DNA of 64,000 nt, taken from assembly GCF_038896935.1 (NCBI RefSeq), contig NZ_JBANDC010000014.1, positions 62,001 to 126,000 of the forward strand. Direction: 5' to 3'. Numbering within the stretch: the first letter of the stretch is position 1; every line of letters begins with the position of its first letter. Under the pieces are notes generated by a model. It was not told where the DNA came from and made no database searches. It saw only the letters and a program-made list of their open reading frames with translations. This stretch comes from Collimonas rhizosphaerae. Lineage in GTDB: Bacteria; Pseudomonadota; Gammaproteobacteria; Burkholderiales; Burkholderiaceae_D. The position numbers and the translations under genes are program-made. This document shows positions 18,110-27,374 of this stretch, piece by piece.

Positions 18110-18750
18110 TAATTTTCTTCTTTGTCGATCAGGGCCAGTACGGTATTCAGGTCGGCCCGTTCAGCGCGTTTCCCGGATGCGGCCCTGATACTACCTCGCA
18201 AATCGTCAGTTTCATATAGGGTCAGATGCAGCCCCTCTTTTTTATACATAAAACTCACAGTTTCCACCGGGTCGTTATTACCGCCGGTTTTAAGCGGCGT
18301 ACCGGTCGAGACCTCGAATTGTACATTTTTGTTAAAAAGGAAAATTTCCACGTCTTTGGGACTGTCGACAAATAAATGCAGATGGATATCCGAGTGCTCC
18401 CCGGCGGTGCCGTTGAGGACCGCGCCGGTAAGATAGGGCTTGAATTGCACCAGTTCAGCCATGATTTCCGCGGCGATCTGGCGTAAATGCAAGAGCCGTG
18501 CCGGTTGCGTGTCAGCAAAGAACAGTTCGTTATATATGCGTACTTCTTCTTCGATCTGGGCGTTATCGGGCAGGAAATCGCCGCGGATCTTGCCGCCGCC
18601 GCGCTTGCTGCCGACACACAGTTCCACCGCTTTGCGCTTCGCGGTGCCATAGTCGGCGCCGTCTTCGGCAATCATGCGGGCTGCCGCGGCGGCAATTTCC
18701 GCGCGCAGCTGTTCTAGTTCAGGTGAGAGATTGGATGCCATGAGCGGCAT
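18109..18750 (-). CDS. Conserved hypothetical protein, possible nucleotidyltransferase fold
   Basis: I do not recognise a named family. The 213-residue protein begins with a helical Glu/Ala-rich segment. Its middle part, LTGAVLNGTAGEHSDIHLHL, looks like the start of a nucleotidyltransferase-type fold (G-S/T...S-D-h-D/H-h), but the second acidic residue is replaced by His, so catalysis is doubtful. The C-terminus is rich in charged residues. It overlaps the TlpA-like gene by one base and seems to head this minus-strand run, divergent from mpl. Two ATGs (18750 and 18741) are possible starts. Confidence 0.75.
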   Translation of the reverse strand: MPLMASNLSPELEQLRAEIAAAAARMIAEDGADYGTAKRKAVELCVGSKRGGGKIRGDFLPDNAQIEEEVRIYNELFFADTQPARLLHLRQIAAEIMAELVQFKPYLTGAVLNGTAGEHSDIHLHLFVDSPKDVEIFLFNKNVQFEVSTGTPLKTGGNNDPVETVSFMYKKEGLHLTLYETDDLRGSIRAASGKRAERADLNTVLALIDKEEN

Positions 18751-18924
18751 GATAAATCGATTTGCCTGCGCGCGTCCCCTTGCTCCCCGAATACCTGGCT
18801 TAAGGCAAATCCGAAACTGCGCCGATTTTTCCGTATTTCACTTTTTCCAAGCCCTGCTAACGGGTGCGGCAGCCGCTCAGGTAAAATCACGGTATTCCTC
18901 TTTTCAGCATAGTGAAATTCAAGA

Positions 18925-20325
18925 ATGCATATTCATATCCTTGGCATCTGCGGCACCTTTATGGGCGGTTTGGCGGTGTTGGCCAAACAGGCCGGGCATA
19001 AAGTCACCGGCTGCGACGCCAATGTGTACCCGCCGATGAGCACCCAGCTGGAAGCGCAGGGCATCAGCCTGATCCAGGGTTTCGGCGTGGAACAGACCGC
19101 CTTGCAGCCGGATCTGTACGTGATCGGCAACGTTGTGGTGCGCGGCAACCCCTTGATGGAAGAAATCCTGAACCGCAGCCTGCCTTACGTCTCGGGGCCG
19201 CAATGGATAGGCGAGCACATCCTGCGCGACAAATGGGTGCTGGCGGTGGCCGGCACCCACGGCAAGACCACCACCTCCGCCATGCTGGCCTGGATCCTGG
19301 AAGACGCCGGCTACGATCCGGGTTTCCTGATCGGCGGCGTGCCGATGAATTTCGGCATTTCGGCGCGTTTGTCGGGCAAGGGCGGCGCGCCATCGTCGTT
19401 TTTCGTGATCGAAGCCGATGAGTACGACACGGCATTTTTCGACAAGCGCAGCAAATTCGTCCATTACCACGCCAGGACGGCGATCCTGAACAACCTGGAA
19501 TACGACCACGCCGACATTTTCCCCGACCTGGCTGCGATCGAAACCCAGTTCCATCACCTGGTGCGCACCATCCCGGGCATCGGCCGGCTGGTCGTCAATG
19601 CCCGCGAACCGGCATTGCAGCGGGTGCTGGACCGCGGCTGCTGGAGCGAAAAGGAATTTTTCGGCGGCGACCGCCGCCAAGGCTGGACGCTGCGCACGCA
19701 GGACAACGGCCACTTTGAAGTGGCCCTCGATGGCCAGCCGCAGGGCACGGTGCAGTGGGAATTGAGCGGCGAACATAACCGCATGAACGCCTTGGCCGCG
19801 ATTGCCGCCGCCCGCCATGTCGGCGTGCCGCCGGTCCAGGCCATCAGCGCGTTGTCGCGCTTTGAAAATGTGAAACGCCGCATGGAACTGCGCGGCACCG
19901 TGCGCCAGATTGCGGTGTATGACGATTTTGCCCACCATCCGACCGCAATCGCCACCACCGTCGCCGGCTTGCGCAAGAAAGCAGGGGCGGCGCGCATCCT
20001 GGCGGTGCTGGAGCCGCGCTCGAACACGATGAAGCTGGGCGCCATGAAAGAAGCGCTGCCGGGCAGCCTGGCCGAGGCCGACCTGGTGTTCGGCTACGGT
20101 GCCAAGGGCGCCGGCAAGGATGCGCTGGACTGGGACCTGGCCGCCGCACTGCAGCCGCTGGGCGACAAAGCGAGTACTTACCATGAGCTTGACCAGCTGG
20201 TGGCGGCGATCGCCAAGGCCGCCAGGCCGGGCGACCAGGTGCTGGTGATGAGCAACGGCGGTTTCGGCGGCGTGCATCAAAAGATTCTTGCCGCTTTGTC
20301 TTCACTCTCGCCTGGCGCGCAATGA
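18925..20325 (+). CDS. mpl: UDP-MurNAc:L-Ala-D-Glu-meso-DAP ligase (murein recycling)
   Basis: Mpl reattaches the recycled tripeptide L-Ala-gamma-D-Glu-meso-DAP to UDP-MurNAc. The 466-residue protein has the Mur ligase layout: N-terminal Rossmann domain (MHIHILGICGTFMGGLAVLA), central ATP-binding loop GTHGKTTTSAML near residue 110, the block FVIEADEYDTAF, and C-terminal domain with DDFAHHPTAI. These blocks separate Mpl from MurC by family pattern. Its stop overlaps the next gene (ATGA). Confidence 0.96.
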   Translation: MHIHILGICGTFMGGLAVLAKQAGHKVTGCDANVYPPMSTQLEAQGISLIQGFGVEQTALQPDLYVIGNVVVRGNPLMEEILNRSLPYVSGPQWIGEHILRDKWVLAVAGTHGKTTTSAMLAWILEDAGYDPGFLIGGVPMNFGISARLSGKGGAPSSFFVIEADEYDTAFFDKRSKFVHYHARTAILNNLEYDHADIFPDLAAIETQFHHLVRTIPGIGRLVVNAREPALQRVLDRGCWSEKEFFGGDRRQGWTLRTQDNGHFEVALDGQPQGTVQWELSGEHNRMNALAAIAAARHVGVPPVQAISALSRFENVKRRMELRGTVRQIAVYDDFAHHPTAIATTVAGLRKKAGAARILAVLEPRSNTMKLGAMKEALPGSLAEADLVFGYGAKGAGKDALDWDLAAALQPLGDKASTYHELDQLVAAIAKAARPGDQVLVMSNGGFGGVHQKILAALSSLSPGAQ

Positions 20326-20924
20326 TCCTGTACCTGCACGGCTTCCGTTCTTCGCCGCAATCGTTCAAGGCGTGCCTGCTGGCTGAACGCATGCAGCAGC
20401 TGGGACGGGCGGCCGAATACCAGTGCCCGCAGCTGCCGGCCTCGCCGGCCGCCGCGATCGCCATGGCGCAAGACTGCATCAAGGATTGCGATCCTGCCGC
20501 ACTGACCCTGGTCGGCTCCTCGCTCGGCGGTTATTACGCCACCTGGCTGGCCGAGCGGGCCGGCTGCCGCGCGGTGCTGCTGAATCCGGCGGTCAAGCCG
20601 CCGCGCGATCTGGAAAAATATGTCGGCGTCAGCACCCAATACCATTCCGATCAGCCATTTGAATTCAAGCGCGAGTACATCGCCGAGTTGCAGGCTTTGC
20701 AGATAACCCGCATCACCAGGCCGGAGCGTTATTTCTTGATCGCTGCTACCGGCGACGAAGTCCTGGACTGGCGCGAAATGGTTGGCCATTATCCGCAATC
20801 CAGGCAGCAGGTGATTCAAGGCAGCGACCACGGCATCAGCGAATTTGCCGACTATGCCGGTGCGGTGCTGGCATTTTGCGGAATCGCCGCCGCTGCTGGA
20901 CCTGCACCGGCAGCGAGGACCTGA
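20322..20924 (+). CDS. YqiA-like alpha/beta-hydrolase esterase
   Basis: The 200-residue protein matches the YqiA family of small esterases. It opens with MILYLHGFRSSPQSFKA (oxyanion-hole HG), has the nucleophile elbow GSSLGGYYATWLA with Ser as G-S-S-L-G-G, and a late His in GSDHGISEF that fits the catalytic triad; Asp is likely in AATGDEVLDW. Substrate is unknown. It overlaps mpl by four bases (ATGA) and ubiC by one base (TGATG), so all three are probably translated together. Confidence 0.88.
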   Translation: MILYLHGFRSSPQSFKACLLAERMQQLGRAAEYQCPQLPASPAAAIAMAQDCIKDCDPAALTLVGSSLGGYYATWLAERAGCRAVLLNPAVKPPRDLEKYVGVSTQYHSDQPFEFKREYIAELQALQITRITRPERYFLIAATGDEVLDWREMVGHYPQSRQQVIQGSDHGISEFADYAGAVLAFCGIAAAAGPAPAART

Positions 20925-21613
20925 TGCCGCGTTCCCGTACCTGCGCCCAATGGCATGACCATGCCAATGGCGTCCATCCCTCCGATAATTTGCGCGACTG
21001 GCTGACTGACCGCGTCTCGCTGACCTACAAGCTGATGGCCCATTGCCAGCAGTTCCGGGTCCAGCGCCTGCGCCAGCAGCGAGCGCTTTGCCTGGCCGAC
21101 GAGTGGCAAAGGATCGCGTTGCCGCGCCGCCTGCAGGTGCAGGAGCGGGATGTCCTGCTGCGTTGCGACGACCGCCCGATGGTGCTGGGGCATACCGTGG
21201 TGGCGCTCGATGCAACCACTACCGAATGGCCGTTCTTCAGTACGCTGGGCGAGCGCTCGCTAGGGACCACGCTGTTCGGCGACCCGCTGGTGGCGCGCGG
21301 ACAGCTGCAGTTCGCCCGGCTCTATCACGATCATCCGCTGGTGCGGCGCATGTGCGCCGCTACCGGCGTCGACGGTTTTACCTATCCGCTGTGGGCCAGG
21401 CGTTCCACCTTCCGCCGTAAGACCGGCGTGATGCTGGTGACAGAAGTATTTTTCCCCGAGATCGAACAATTGCGGAGGGTGCGGCCGGATCCGAAGGCGA
21501 TGCCGTCCCCGGCTGCTCGCGGTCTTTCCTCGCAGATTGTTCCAACCTTTCAACAAACTTCATTTGACGCTGCAACAGAGCTGGCAGCGGTATCATCAGA
21601 AATCCACACGTAA
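20924..21613 (+). CDS. ubiC: Chorismate pyruvate-lyase
   Basis: UbiC splits chorismate to 4-hydroxybenzoate and pyruvate, the first committed step of ubiquinone synthesis. The 229-residue protein has the family blocks LGERSLGTTLFGDP and WARRSTFRRKTGVMLVTEVF. The start at 20924 is preferred: GAGGAC lies just upstream and the ATG overlaps the previous stop. A frame start at 20876 would add 16 unrelated residues. The C-terminal 40 residues, after VRPDPKAMPSP, are low complexity and longer than in E. coli UbiC. Confidence 0.9.
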   Translation: MPRSRTCAQWHDHANGVHPSDNLRDWLTDRVSLTYKLMAHCQQFRVQRLRQQRALCLADEWQRIALPRRLQVQERDVLLRCDDRPMVLGHTVVALDATTTEWPFFSTLGERSLGTTLFGDPLVARGQLQFARLYHDHPLVRRMCAATGVDGFTYPLWARRSTFRRKTGVMLVTEVFFPEIEQLRRVRPDPKAMPSPAARGLSSQIVPTFQQTSFDAATELAAVSSEIHT

Positions 21614-21621
21614 AGCATGCA

Positions 21622-23697
21622 ATGAATCTATTTTTTGAAGAGTCCGGCGACTTTAAAGCAGGTGTCGTACTGTCGCAGCAAGGCGAGGCCTACCAGGTCG
21701 AACTGCCGTCGGGCAAACGCAGCAAGGTCAAGTCCAAGGATGTGCTGCTGCAATTCACCGCGCCGACGCCGCAACAGCTGCTGGAAGAAGCGCAGCAGCT
21801 GGCGCAGGGGATAGAGCTCGATTTCCTGTGGGAAGTCGCGGGCCAGGAAGAATTCGGTTTTGCCGAACTGGGCGCGGAATATTTCGGCCATGCGCCATTG
21901 CCGGCCGAAGCTGCGGGTTTGCTGCTGGGCCTGCACACGGCGCCGATTTATTTTTATAAAAAGGGCAAGGGCCGCTACAAGGCGGCGCCGGAAGCCTCGC
22001 TGAAAGCGGCCCAGGCCGGCATCGAAAAGAAAAGGCAGCAAGCCTTGATCCAGGCCGAATACGTTGCCCAGCTGAAGGCTGGGCAACTGCCCGAGATGAT
22101 GAAGCCGCTGGCGCTGCAGCTGCTGTTCAAGCCAGACAAGAACAGTATCGAATACAAGGCGCTGGAAGCCGCCTGCAACGAATTGCAGACATCGCCGCAG
22201 CGCTTGATGCTGACGGTGGGCGGCATCGCTTCGCCGAAGCAGCTGCATCTGTCCAGGTTCCTGCTGGAATTTTTCCCGAAAGGTTCCGGCTTTCCCAAGA
22301 TCGCCATTCCTGCGGTGGCGGAGCTGCCGCTGGCGCCGGTGCAGGCTTTTTCCATTGACGATGTAACCACTACCGAAATCGACGACGCCTTGTCGGTGCA
22401 GACGCTGGCGGACGGCAAGGTGCGTGTCGGCATCCATATCGCCGCCCCGGGCCTGGGCATCAAGCGCGGCGATGCGCTGGATGCGATCGCGCGCCAGCGC
22501 ATGTCGACCGTGTATATGCCCGGCGACAAGATCACCATGCTGCCGGACGAACTGGTGGAAGCCTTCACCTTGGCCGAAGGCAAGAACTGCCCTGCGCTGT
22601 CCTTGTACGCCACGCTCGACCCTGCCGACTGGAGCGTGGTCAGCACCGAGACCAAGGCCGAACTGGTGCCGATCTCAGCTAACCTGCGCCACAACACGCT
22701 GGACGAGCTGGTGACCGAGGAAAATCTCGCCAACGACGCCGGCGAGTATCCGCACAAGGCCGATATCGCCTTGTTGTGGAAATGGATACAGGTCCTGGAA
22801 CAGGGCCGCATGGCCAAGCGCGAAAGTTTCGGTTTGCGGCCTGAGCAGAACAACCGTGTCGATTTCAATTTCTATGTGGAAGACGATGTGGTCACCATTG
22901 CGCGCCGCAAGCGCGGTGCGCCGCTCGACAAGATCGTGGCGGAACTGATGATCTTCGCCAACAGCAGCTGGGGCAAGCTGATGTCCGACCACGGCGTGCC
23001 CGGCATCTACCGCGCGCAGGGCGGCGGCAGCGGCGGCTGGGCCGCCAAGATGCAGGTGCGCATGGTCACCCACGCAGCGCCGCACCAAGGGCTGGGAGTC
23101 GACCAGTACGCCTGGAGCACCTCGCCGCTGCGCCGGTATACCGACCTGGTCAACCAGTGGCAGATCCTGGCTTGCGTCGAAGGCGGGGTTGCCGCGCCTC
23201 TGGTAGCGCCATTCAAGCCGCGTGATGCCGACCTGTTTGCGATCGTGTCCGGTTTCGACGCTGCTTATTCCGGTTATGGCGACTTCCAGTCGAACATGGA
23301 GCGATACTGGTGCTTGCGCTGGCTGGCCCAGGAACAGGCGCAGCATGGAACGCGCCAGGTCGACGCGGCGGTGCTGAAAGACGAAATCCTGCGCTTGGCG
23401 GAAATCCCGCTGATCATCAAATTGCCTGGCATGCAACAGCTGGCGCGCGGCACCCAGGTCAAGCTCGACATCATGCGCTGGGACGAGGTCGAGCTGACGG
23501 TCGAGGCGCGCTTGCTGGAAGTCTGTGCGGCGCCAAGCGCCGAGGCCCAGCAGCTGGAGCCGGAGGACGAAGAGGAAATTTCCGAAGAACTGGATGCGGC
23601 CATGGACATGCCGCATGAGATAGTTGATGTGCCGCCGGAGGATCCGGCCACCGAACCCGGAAGCGCCATCGAGGAGATCAAGCCACTCGCGGAATGA
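21622..23697 (+). CDS. RNase II/RNase R-family 3'-5' exoribonuclease
   Basis: An RNB-domain exonuclease of 691 residues that degrades RNA from the 3' end. The RNB active-site block SIDDVTTTEIDDALSV carries the clustered aspartates that bind Mg. IHIAAPGLGIKRGDALD and the later STSPLRRYTDLVNQWQ, a strongly conserved RNB motif, are also present. The N-terminus (MNLFFEESGDFKAGVVLS) is the type found in many Burkholderiales RNB proteins and lacks an obvious long basic tail, so RNase II-like is the better label. The acidic C-terminus (EPEDEEEISEELD) is unusual. It begins eight bases after ubiC. Confidence 0.9.
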   Translation: MNLFFEESGDFKAGVVLSQQGEAYQVELPSGKRSKVKSKDVLLQFTAPTPQQLLEEAQQLAQGIELDFLWEVAGQEEFGFAELGAEYFGHAPLPAEAAGLLLGLHTAPIYFYKKGKGRYKAAPEASLKAAQAGIEKKRQQALIQAEYVAQLKAGQLPEMMKPLALQLLFKPDKNSIEYKALEAACNELQTSPQRLMLTVGGIASPKQLHLSRFLLEFFPKGSGFPKIAIPAVAELPLAPVQAFSIDDVTTTEIDDALSVQTLADGKVRVGIHIAAPGLGIKRGDALDAIARQRMSTVYMPGDKITMLPDELVEAFTLAEGKNCPALSLYATLDPADWSVVSTETKAELVPISANLRHNTLDELVTEENLANDAGEYPHKADIALLWKWIQVLEQGRMAKRESFGLRPEQNNRVDFNFYVEDDVVTIARRKRGAPLDKIVAELMIFANSSWGKLMSDHGVPGIYRAQGGGSGGWAAKMQVRMVTHAAPHQGLGVDQYAWSTSPLRRYTDLVNQWQILACVEGGVAAPLVAPFKPRDADLFAIVSGFDAAYSGYGDFQSNMERYWCLRWLAQEQAQHGTRQVDAAVLKDEILRLAEIPLIIKLPGMQQLARGTQVKLDIMRWDEVELTVEARLLEVCAAPSAEAQQLEPEDEEEISEELDAAMDMPHEIVDVPPEDPATEPGSAIEEIKPLAE

Positions 23698-23813
23698 ACC
23701 CAAGTGTAGTGTTTCGCACATAATGGCAAGCGAAGAAAGCCACCGTAAATTTCCCGTGGGCATCTCTCTTTGTCGTAGAATCCCTCTCTTTTATAGCGAC
23801 TTTTAGCTCACGC

Positions 23814-24713
23814 GTGAAATCCTTTTTCCAAAATCGAATCCTGGTCGGCGCCATTGCGGCGTCGGTGTTGGCGCATGCGGGCTTGCTGGCGGTGCGCTTT
23901 GCCGCGCCGGAAGCGTTCAGGTTGAAACCTACCGACCCGTTGCTGGAAGTGATCCTGGTCAATGCCAAGCACAATACCAAGCCGGTCAAGGCGGAGGCGC
24001 TGGCGCAAGCCAACCTGGACGGCGGCGGCAACGCCGATGCCGGCCGCGCCAAGTCGCCGCTGCCCGATATGCGCAAGTCGGAAGACGGCGACAACGTGCA
24101 GGCCACCAAGCGCCGCATCGAGCAGCTGGAACAGCAGCAGCAACAGATGCTGGCCCAGATGCGCAAGGAAACGCCGCTGCGGATGCCGGCCATGGACGTC
24201 AACGACAAGGCCAGCGACAGCACGCCGCAGCCTAACGGCAACGACCTGGTCGAAAGCGCCAAGGCGATCGCCCGCAAGGAAGCGGAAATCGCCAAGAATA
24301 TCGACGATTACAACAAGCGGCCGAAAAAGACGCAGATCACGCCAAGCACGCGCGCCGTCGGCTACGCCGCCTACTACAAGTCGTTCCAGGACAAGGTCGA
24401 AAAACTGGGCACGCTGAATTTCCCGAAAAAGAACGGCAGGAACCTGTACGGACGGCTGGTGGTGTACATCCCGATTTACCAGGACGGCTCGCTCTACACC
24501 AGGGAGGGCGGTCCCAGGATCGAGCGCAGCTCCGGCAATCCCGAGCTCGACCGCGCCACCCTGAAAATCATTGAACGCTCGGCTCCGTTCGGACGCTTCC
24601 CGGAGAACATGCGCAGCAGCGGCAAGGACGATGTGTGGGAAGTGATCTCCACCTTCGAATTCACCCGCGAAGGCTTGCTCGAAGCGCAATTGATGGGAGG
24701 GGCTAACCAATGA
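23814..24713 (+). CDS. TonB-like energy-transducer family protein
   Basis: A 299-residue protein with TonB layout: a short cytoplasmic start, one membrane helix near residues 9-27 (ILVGAIAASVLAHAGLLAVRF), a periplasmic linker with a Gln-rich coiled segment (EQLEQQQQQMLAQM, about residues 102-115), and a C-terminal TonB-type domain ending AQLMGGANQ. The GTG at 23814 is the start; no ATG fits. The SVLAHAGLL segment is typical of TonB N-termini. No exbB or exbD is adjacent, so the energy partner is elsewhere or absent. aroE overlaps its stop by four bases. Confidence 0.8.
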   Translation: MKSFFQNRILVGAIAASVLAHAGLLAVRFAAPEAFRLKPTDPLLEVILVNAKHNTKPVKAEALAQANLDGGGNADAGRAKSPLPDMRKSEDGDNVQATKRRIEQLEQQQQQMLAQMRKETPLRMPAMDVNDKASDSTPQPNGNDLVESAKAIARKEAEIAKNIDDYNKRPKKTQITPSTRAVGYAAYYKSFQDKVEKLGTLNFPKKNGRNLYGRLVVYIPIYQDGSLYTREGGPRIERSSGNPELDRATLKIIERSAPFGRFPENMRSSGKDDVWEVISTFEFTREGLLEAQLMGGANQ

Positions 24714-25531
24714 CCGCTGCTTACGTGGTGATCGGCAATCCGGTCGCGCACAGCAAGTCGCCCGACATCCACGCACGCTTTGCCGCCGACACCGCCCAGG
24801 ACATGCGTTATGGACGCTTGCTGGCGCCGCTCGATGGATTTGCGGCAGCGGTGCAGGAGTTCATCGCGCAAGGCGGCCGCGGCGCCAACGTCACCGTGCC
24901 GTTCAAGCTGGAAGCGTATGCGCTGGCCACGGCCCTGACCCCTCGGGCACAGGCTGCCGGCGCCGTGAATACCTTGAAATTCGACGACGGCGCAATACTC
25001 GGCGATAACACCGACGGCGTTGGCCTAGTCACCGATATCGTGCGCAATGCCGGCTTTGAACTGGCGCATAAAAAAATCCTGCTGCTGGGAGCCGGCGGCG
25101 CGGCGCGCGGCGTCTTGCTGCCGCTGCTGGAGCGCCAGCCGGCGCAGCTGACGATTGCCAACCGCACCGCGGCCAAGGCGCGGCAGCTGGTGCAGCAGTT
25201 CCAGCAACAGCGCGGCGGTTGCCTGTTGAACGCCTGCGGGTTTGCCGAAGCAACGCAGCAGTACGATCTCGTGATCAACGCCACCTCCGCCAGCCTGCAG
25301 GCAGAGCTGCCGCCGCTGGCCGCCAGTGTATTCGGGCCGGCCGCGCTGGCCTACGACATGATGTACGGCGCCCAGCCGACCATTTTCATGCAGTTCGCTG
25401 CCAGCCACGGCGCCCGGGTGCGCGACGGCCTGGGCATGCTGGTGGAGCAGGCGGCCGAATCGTTTTTTGTCTGGCGCGGGGTGCGGCCGCATACCGATGA
25501 ATTATTTGCCGCCTTGCGCGCGCAGCTTTAA
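24710..25531 (+). CDS. aroE: Shikimate dehydrogenase
   Basis: AroE reduces 3-dehydroshikimate to shikimate with NADPH. The 273-residue protein has the substrate block VIGNPVAHSKSPDIHARF, the catalytic Lys region NVTVPFKLEAYALA, GDNTDGVGLVTDI, the Rossmann loop LLGAGGAARGVLLPLL and the NRTAAKAR segment that selects NADP. Length is normal. It overlaps the TonB-like gene (ATGA) and is followed 34 bp later by mtgA. Confidence 0.96.
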   Translation: MTAAYVVIGNPVAHSKSPDIHARFAADTAQDMRYGRLLAPLDGFAAAVQEFIAQGGRGANVTVPFKLEAYALATALTPRAQAAGAVNTLKFDDGAILGDNTDGVGLVTDIVRNAGFELAHKKILLLGAGGAARGVLLPLLERQPAQLTIANRTAAKARQLVQQFQQQRGGCLLNACGFAEATQQYDLVINATSASLQAELPPLAASVFGPAALAYDMMYGAQPTIFMQFAASHGARVRDGLGMLVEQAAESFFVWRGVRPHTDELFAALRAQL

Positions 25532-25565
25532 GCATTGTTCAGTTAATTATTTGCAGGGAACCGGG

Positions 25566-26261
25566 ATGAAGTCAGTCGGCAAGCTTGTGTTGCGCTTATG
25601 TATGCTGCTGATCGCGGCTGTCCTGCTGCTGCAGCTGTATTTTTTCCTGCAGATCGGGTGGTGGGTCGATCACAATCCCAGTTCTACCAGCTTCATGCGG
25701 CATCGCTTGTCGGAGTTGCATGAAACCGTGCCGGACGCCCAGCTGCAATTCAAGTGGGTGCCATACTCGCGCATTTCGAATAACCTGAAGCGCGCCATCA
25801 TCGCCTCGGAGGATGCCAATTTCTCGGAGCATGACGGCGTCGACTGGGATGCCCTGCAGCAGGCTTACGAAAAAAACACCAAGAAGGGCAAGGTCGTGCG
25901 CGGCGGCTCCACCATCACCCAGCAGCTGGCGAAAAACCTGTTCTTGTCCGGCGAGCGCAGTTACCTGCGCAAAGGACAGGAACTGGTCATCACCTACATG
26001 CTTGAGTTCTGGATGGACAAGGAACGCATATTCGAAATCTACCTGAATGTGGTGGAGTGGGGCAACGGCGTGTTCGGCGCCGAAGCCGCGGCCCAGCATT
26101 ATTTCAAGACTTCTGCCAGCAACCTCGGCGCCAGCCAGGCCGCGCGGCTCGCGGTGATGCTGCCGAAGCCGCGCTTTTACGACAAGAATCGCGGCTCGGC
26201 ATATCTGTCGCAACGCACCGGGCTGATTTTGCGGCGCATGGGCTCGGCTGAATTGCCTTAA
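25566..26261 (+). CDS. mtgA: Monofunctional biosynthetic peptidoglycan transglycosylase
   Basis: MtgA polymerises lipid II into glycan strands at the outer face of the inner membrane. The 231-residue protein has one N-terminal membrane helix (LVLRLCMLLIAAVLLLQLYF) and the GT51 motifs: IIASEDANFSEHDGVDWDAL with the catalytic Glu, GGSTITQQLAKNLFLS, and the RKGQELVITYMLE block. The start at 25566 (MKSVGKL) has AGGGA ten bases upstream; the open frame begins inside aroE at 25467 but that extension is not credible. No penicillin-binding domain follows, as expected for MtgA. Confidence 0.95.
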   Translation: MKSVGKLVLRLCMLLIAAVLLLQLYFFLQIGWWVDHNPSSTSFMRHRLSELHETVPDAQLQFKWVPYSRISNNLKRAIIASEDANFSEHDGVDWDALQQAYEKNTKKGKVVRGGSTITQQLAKNLFLSGERSYLRKGQELVITYMLEFWMDKERIFEIYLNVVEWGNGVFGAEAAAQHYFKTSASNLGASQAARLAVMLPKPRFYDKNRGSAYLSQRTGLILRRMGSAELP

Positions 26262-26365
26262 CTTAATATACGCGCTGCCAGAGGTTGTTTGATTCGCAGC
26301 GAACCGCCATTCCCGGGGCGCAGGAAATGGAAAAGCAACTTCCCTGAATACCAGTCGAGGTAAGC

Positions 26366-27331
26366 ATGATCAATGTATTTGTTTTGCAGAACGGCCGCCT
26401 CAACCAGGTCAACATCGAGAGTCACAGCGACCTTGAGAAAGTACAGCCGGTATGGGTCGACCTGACCGAACCGAACGACCAGGAACGGGCCTGGGTCAAG
26501 AGTATCTACGGCGTGACCTTGCCGGGGGAAGACGAGGTCAAGGATATCGAGGCGTCAGCCCGTTATTACGAAGCCGAAAACGGCGACCTGCACCTGCGCA
26601 CCGATTTTTTGTTTGAAGAGGACGACGGCCCGTCGTCCACCGTTACGGTCGCCTTTATCCTGGCGCGCAACATATTGTTTTCGCTGCACGGCGAGGATTT
26701 GCCGGTGTTCCGCCTGGTGCGCATGCGCGCACGCTCGCGGCCGGGGTCTATCGGCGATTACAAGGACGTATTGCTGGACCTGTACCAGACCGATGCCGAG
26801 TACTCCGCCGACGCCCTGGAGGGCGTATACAAGCAGCTGGATGAGGTCAGCCAGCGCGTGCTGCAAAAGAAACTGACGGACCAGGCCGCAGCCGAAGCCT
26901 TGAGCGCCATGGCGCATGAGGAAGACTTGAACGGCCGCATCCGGCGCAACATGATGGATACGCGCCGCGCGGTGAGTTTCCTGATGCGCGGCCGCTTGCT
27001 GAGCGTGGACCAGTTTGAAGATGCGCGGCAGATCCTGCGCGATATCGAATCGCTGGACGGCCACACCGCTTTCCTGTTCGACAAGATCAACTTCCTGATG
27101 GATGCGACGGTCGGTTTCATCAACATCAACCAGAACAAGATCATCAAGATTTTCTCGGTCGCCTCGGTGGCGTTCTTGCCGCCGACCCTGATCGCCAGCA
27201 TCTATGGCATGAATTTTCATTTCATGCCGGAGTTCGACTGGGCGCTCGGTTATCCGTTTGCGCTGGTGCTGATGGTGTGCTCGGCGATCACGCCGTTCTG
27301 GTATTTCCGCCGGCGCGGCTGGCTGAACTGA
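26366..27331 (+). CDS. corA: Magnesium/cobalt transporter CorA
   Basis: CorA is a pentameric divalent-cation channel. The 321-residue protein has a long cytoplasmic N-terminal domain starting MINVFVLQNGRLNQVN, a stalk helix, and two C-terminal membrane helices joined by the signature loop YGMNFHFMPEFDW. The protein ends with the basic YFRRRGWLN tail. It is 104 bp after mtgA and convergent with hemL; a GC hairpin at 27349 separates them. Confidence 0.95.
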   Translation: MINVFVLQNGRLNQVNIESHSDLEKVQPVWVDLTEPNDQERAWVKSIYGVTLPGEDEVKDIEASARYYEAENGDLHLRTDFLFEEDDGPSSTVTVAFILARNILFSLHGEDLPVFRLVRMRARSRPGSIGDYKDVLLDLYQTDAEYSADALEGVYKQLDEVSQRVLQKKLTDQAAAEALSAMAHEEDLNGRIRRNMMDTRRAVSFLMRGRLLSVDQFEDARQILRDIESLDGHTAFLFDKINFLMDATVGFININQNKIIKIFSVASVAFLPPTLIASIYGMNFHFMPEFDWALGYPFALVLMVCSAITPFWYFRRRGWLN

Positions 27332-27348
27332 AGATACATTGAAAAGCA

Positions 27349-27364
27349 GGGCGGGAAACCGCCC
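27349..27364. terminator. Short GC hairpin between convergent corA and hemL
   Basis: GGGCGG (27349-27354) pairs with CCGCCC (27359-27364) across a GAAA tetraloop. It lies in the 43-bp gap between two convergent genes. There is no T-run, so it would be a weak or factor-assisted terminator. Confidence 0.4.
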
Positions 27365-27374
27365 CGCGTGCAGC

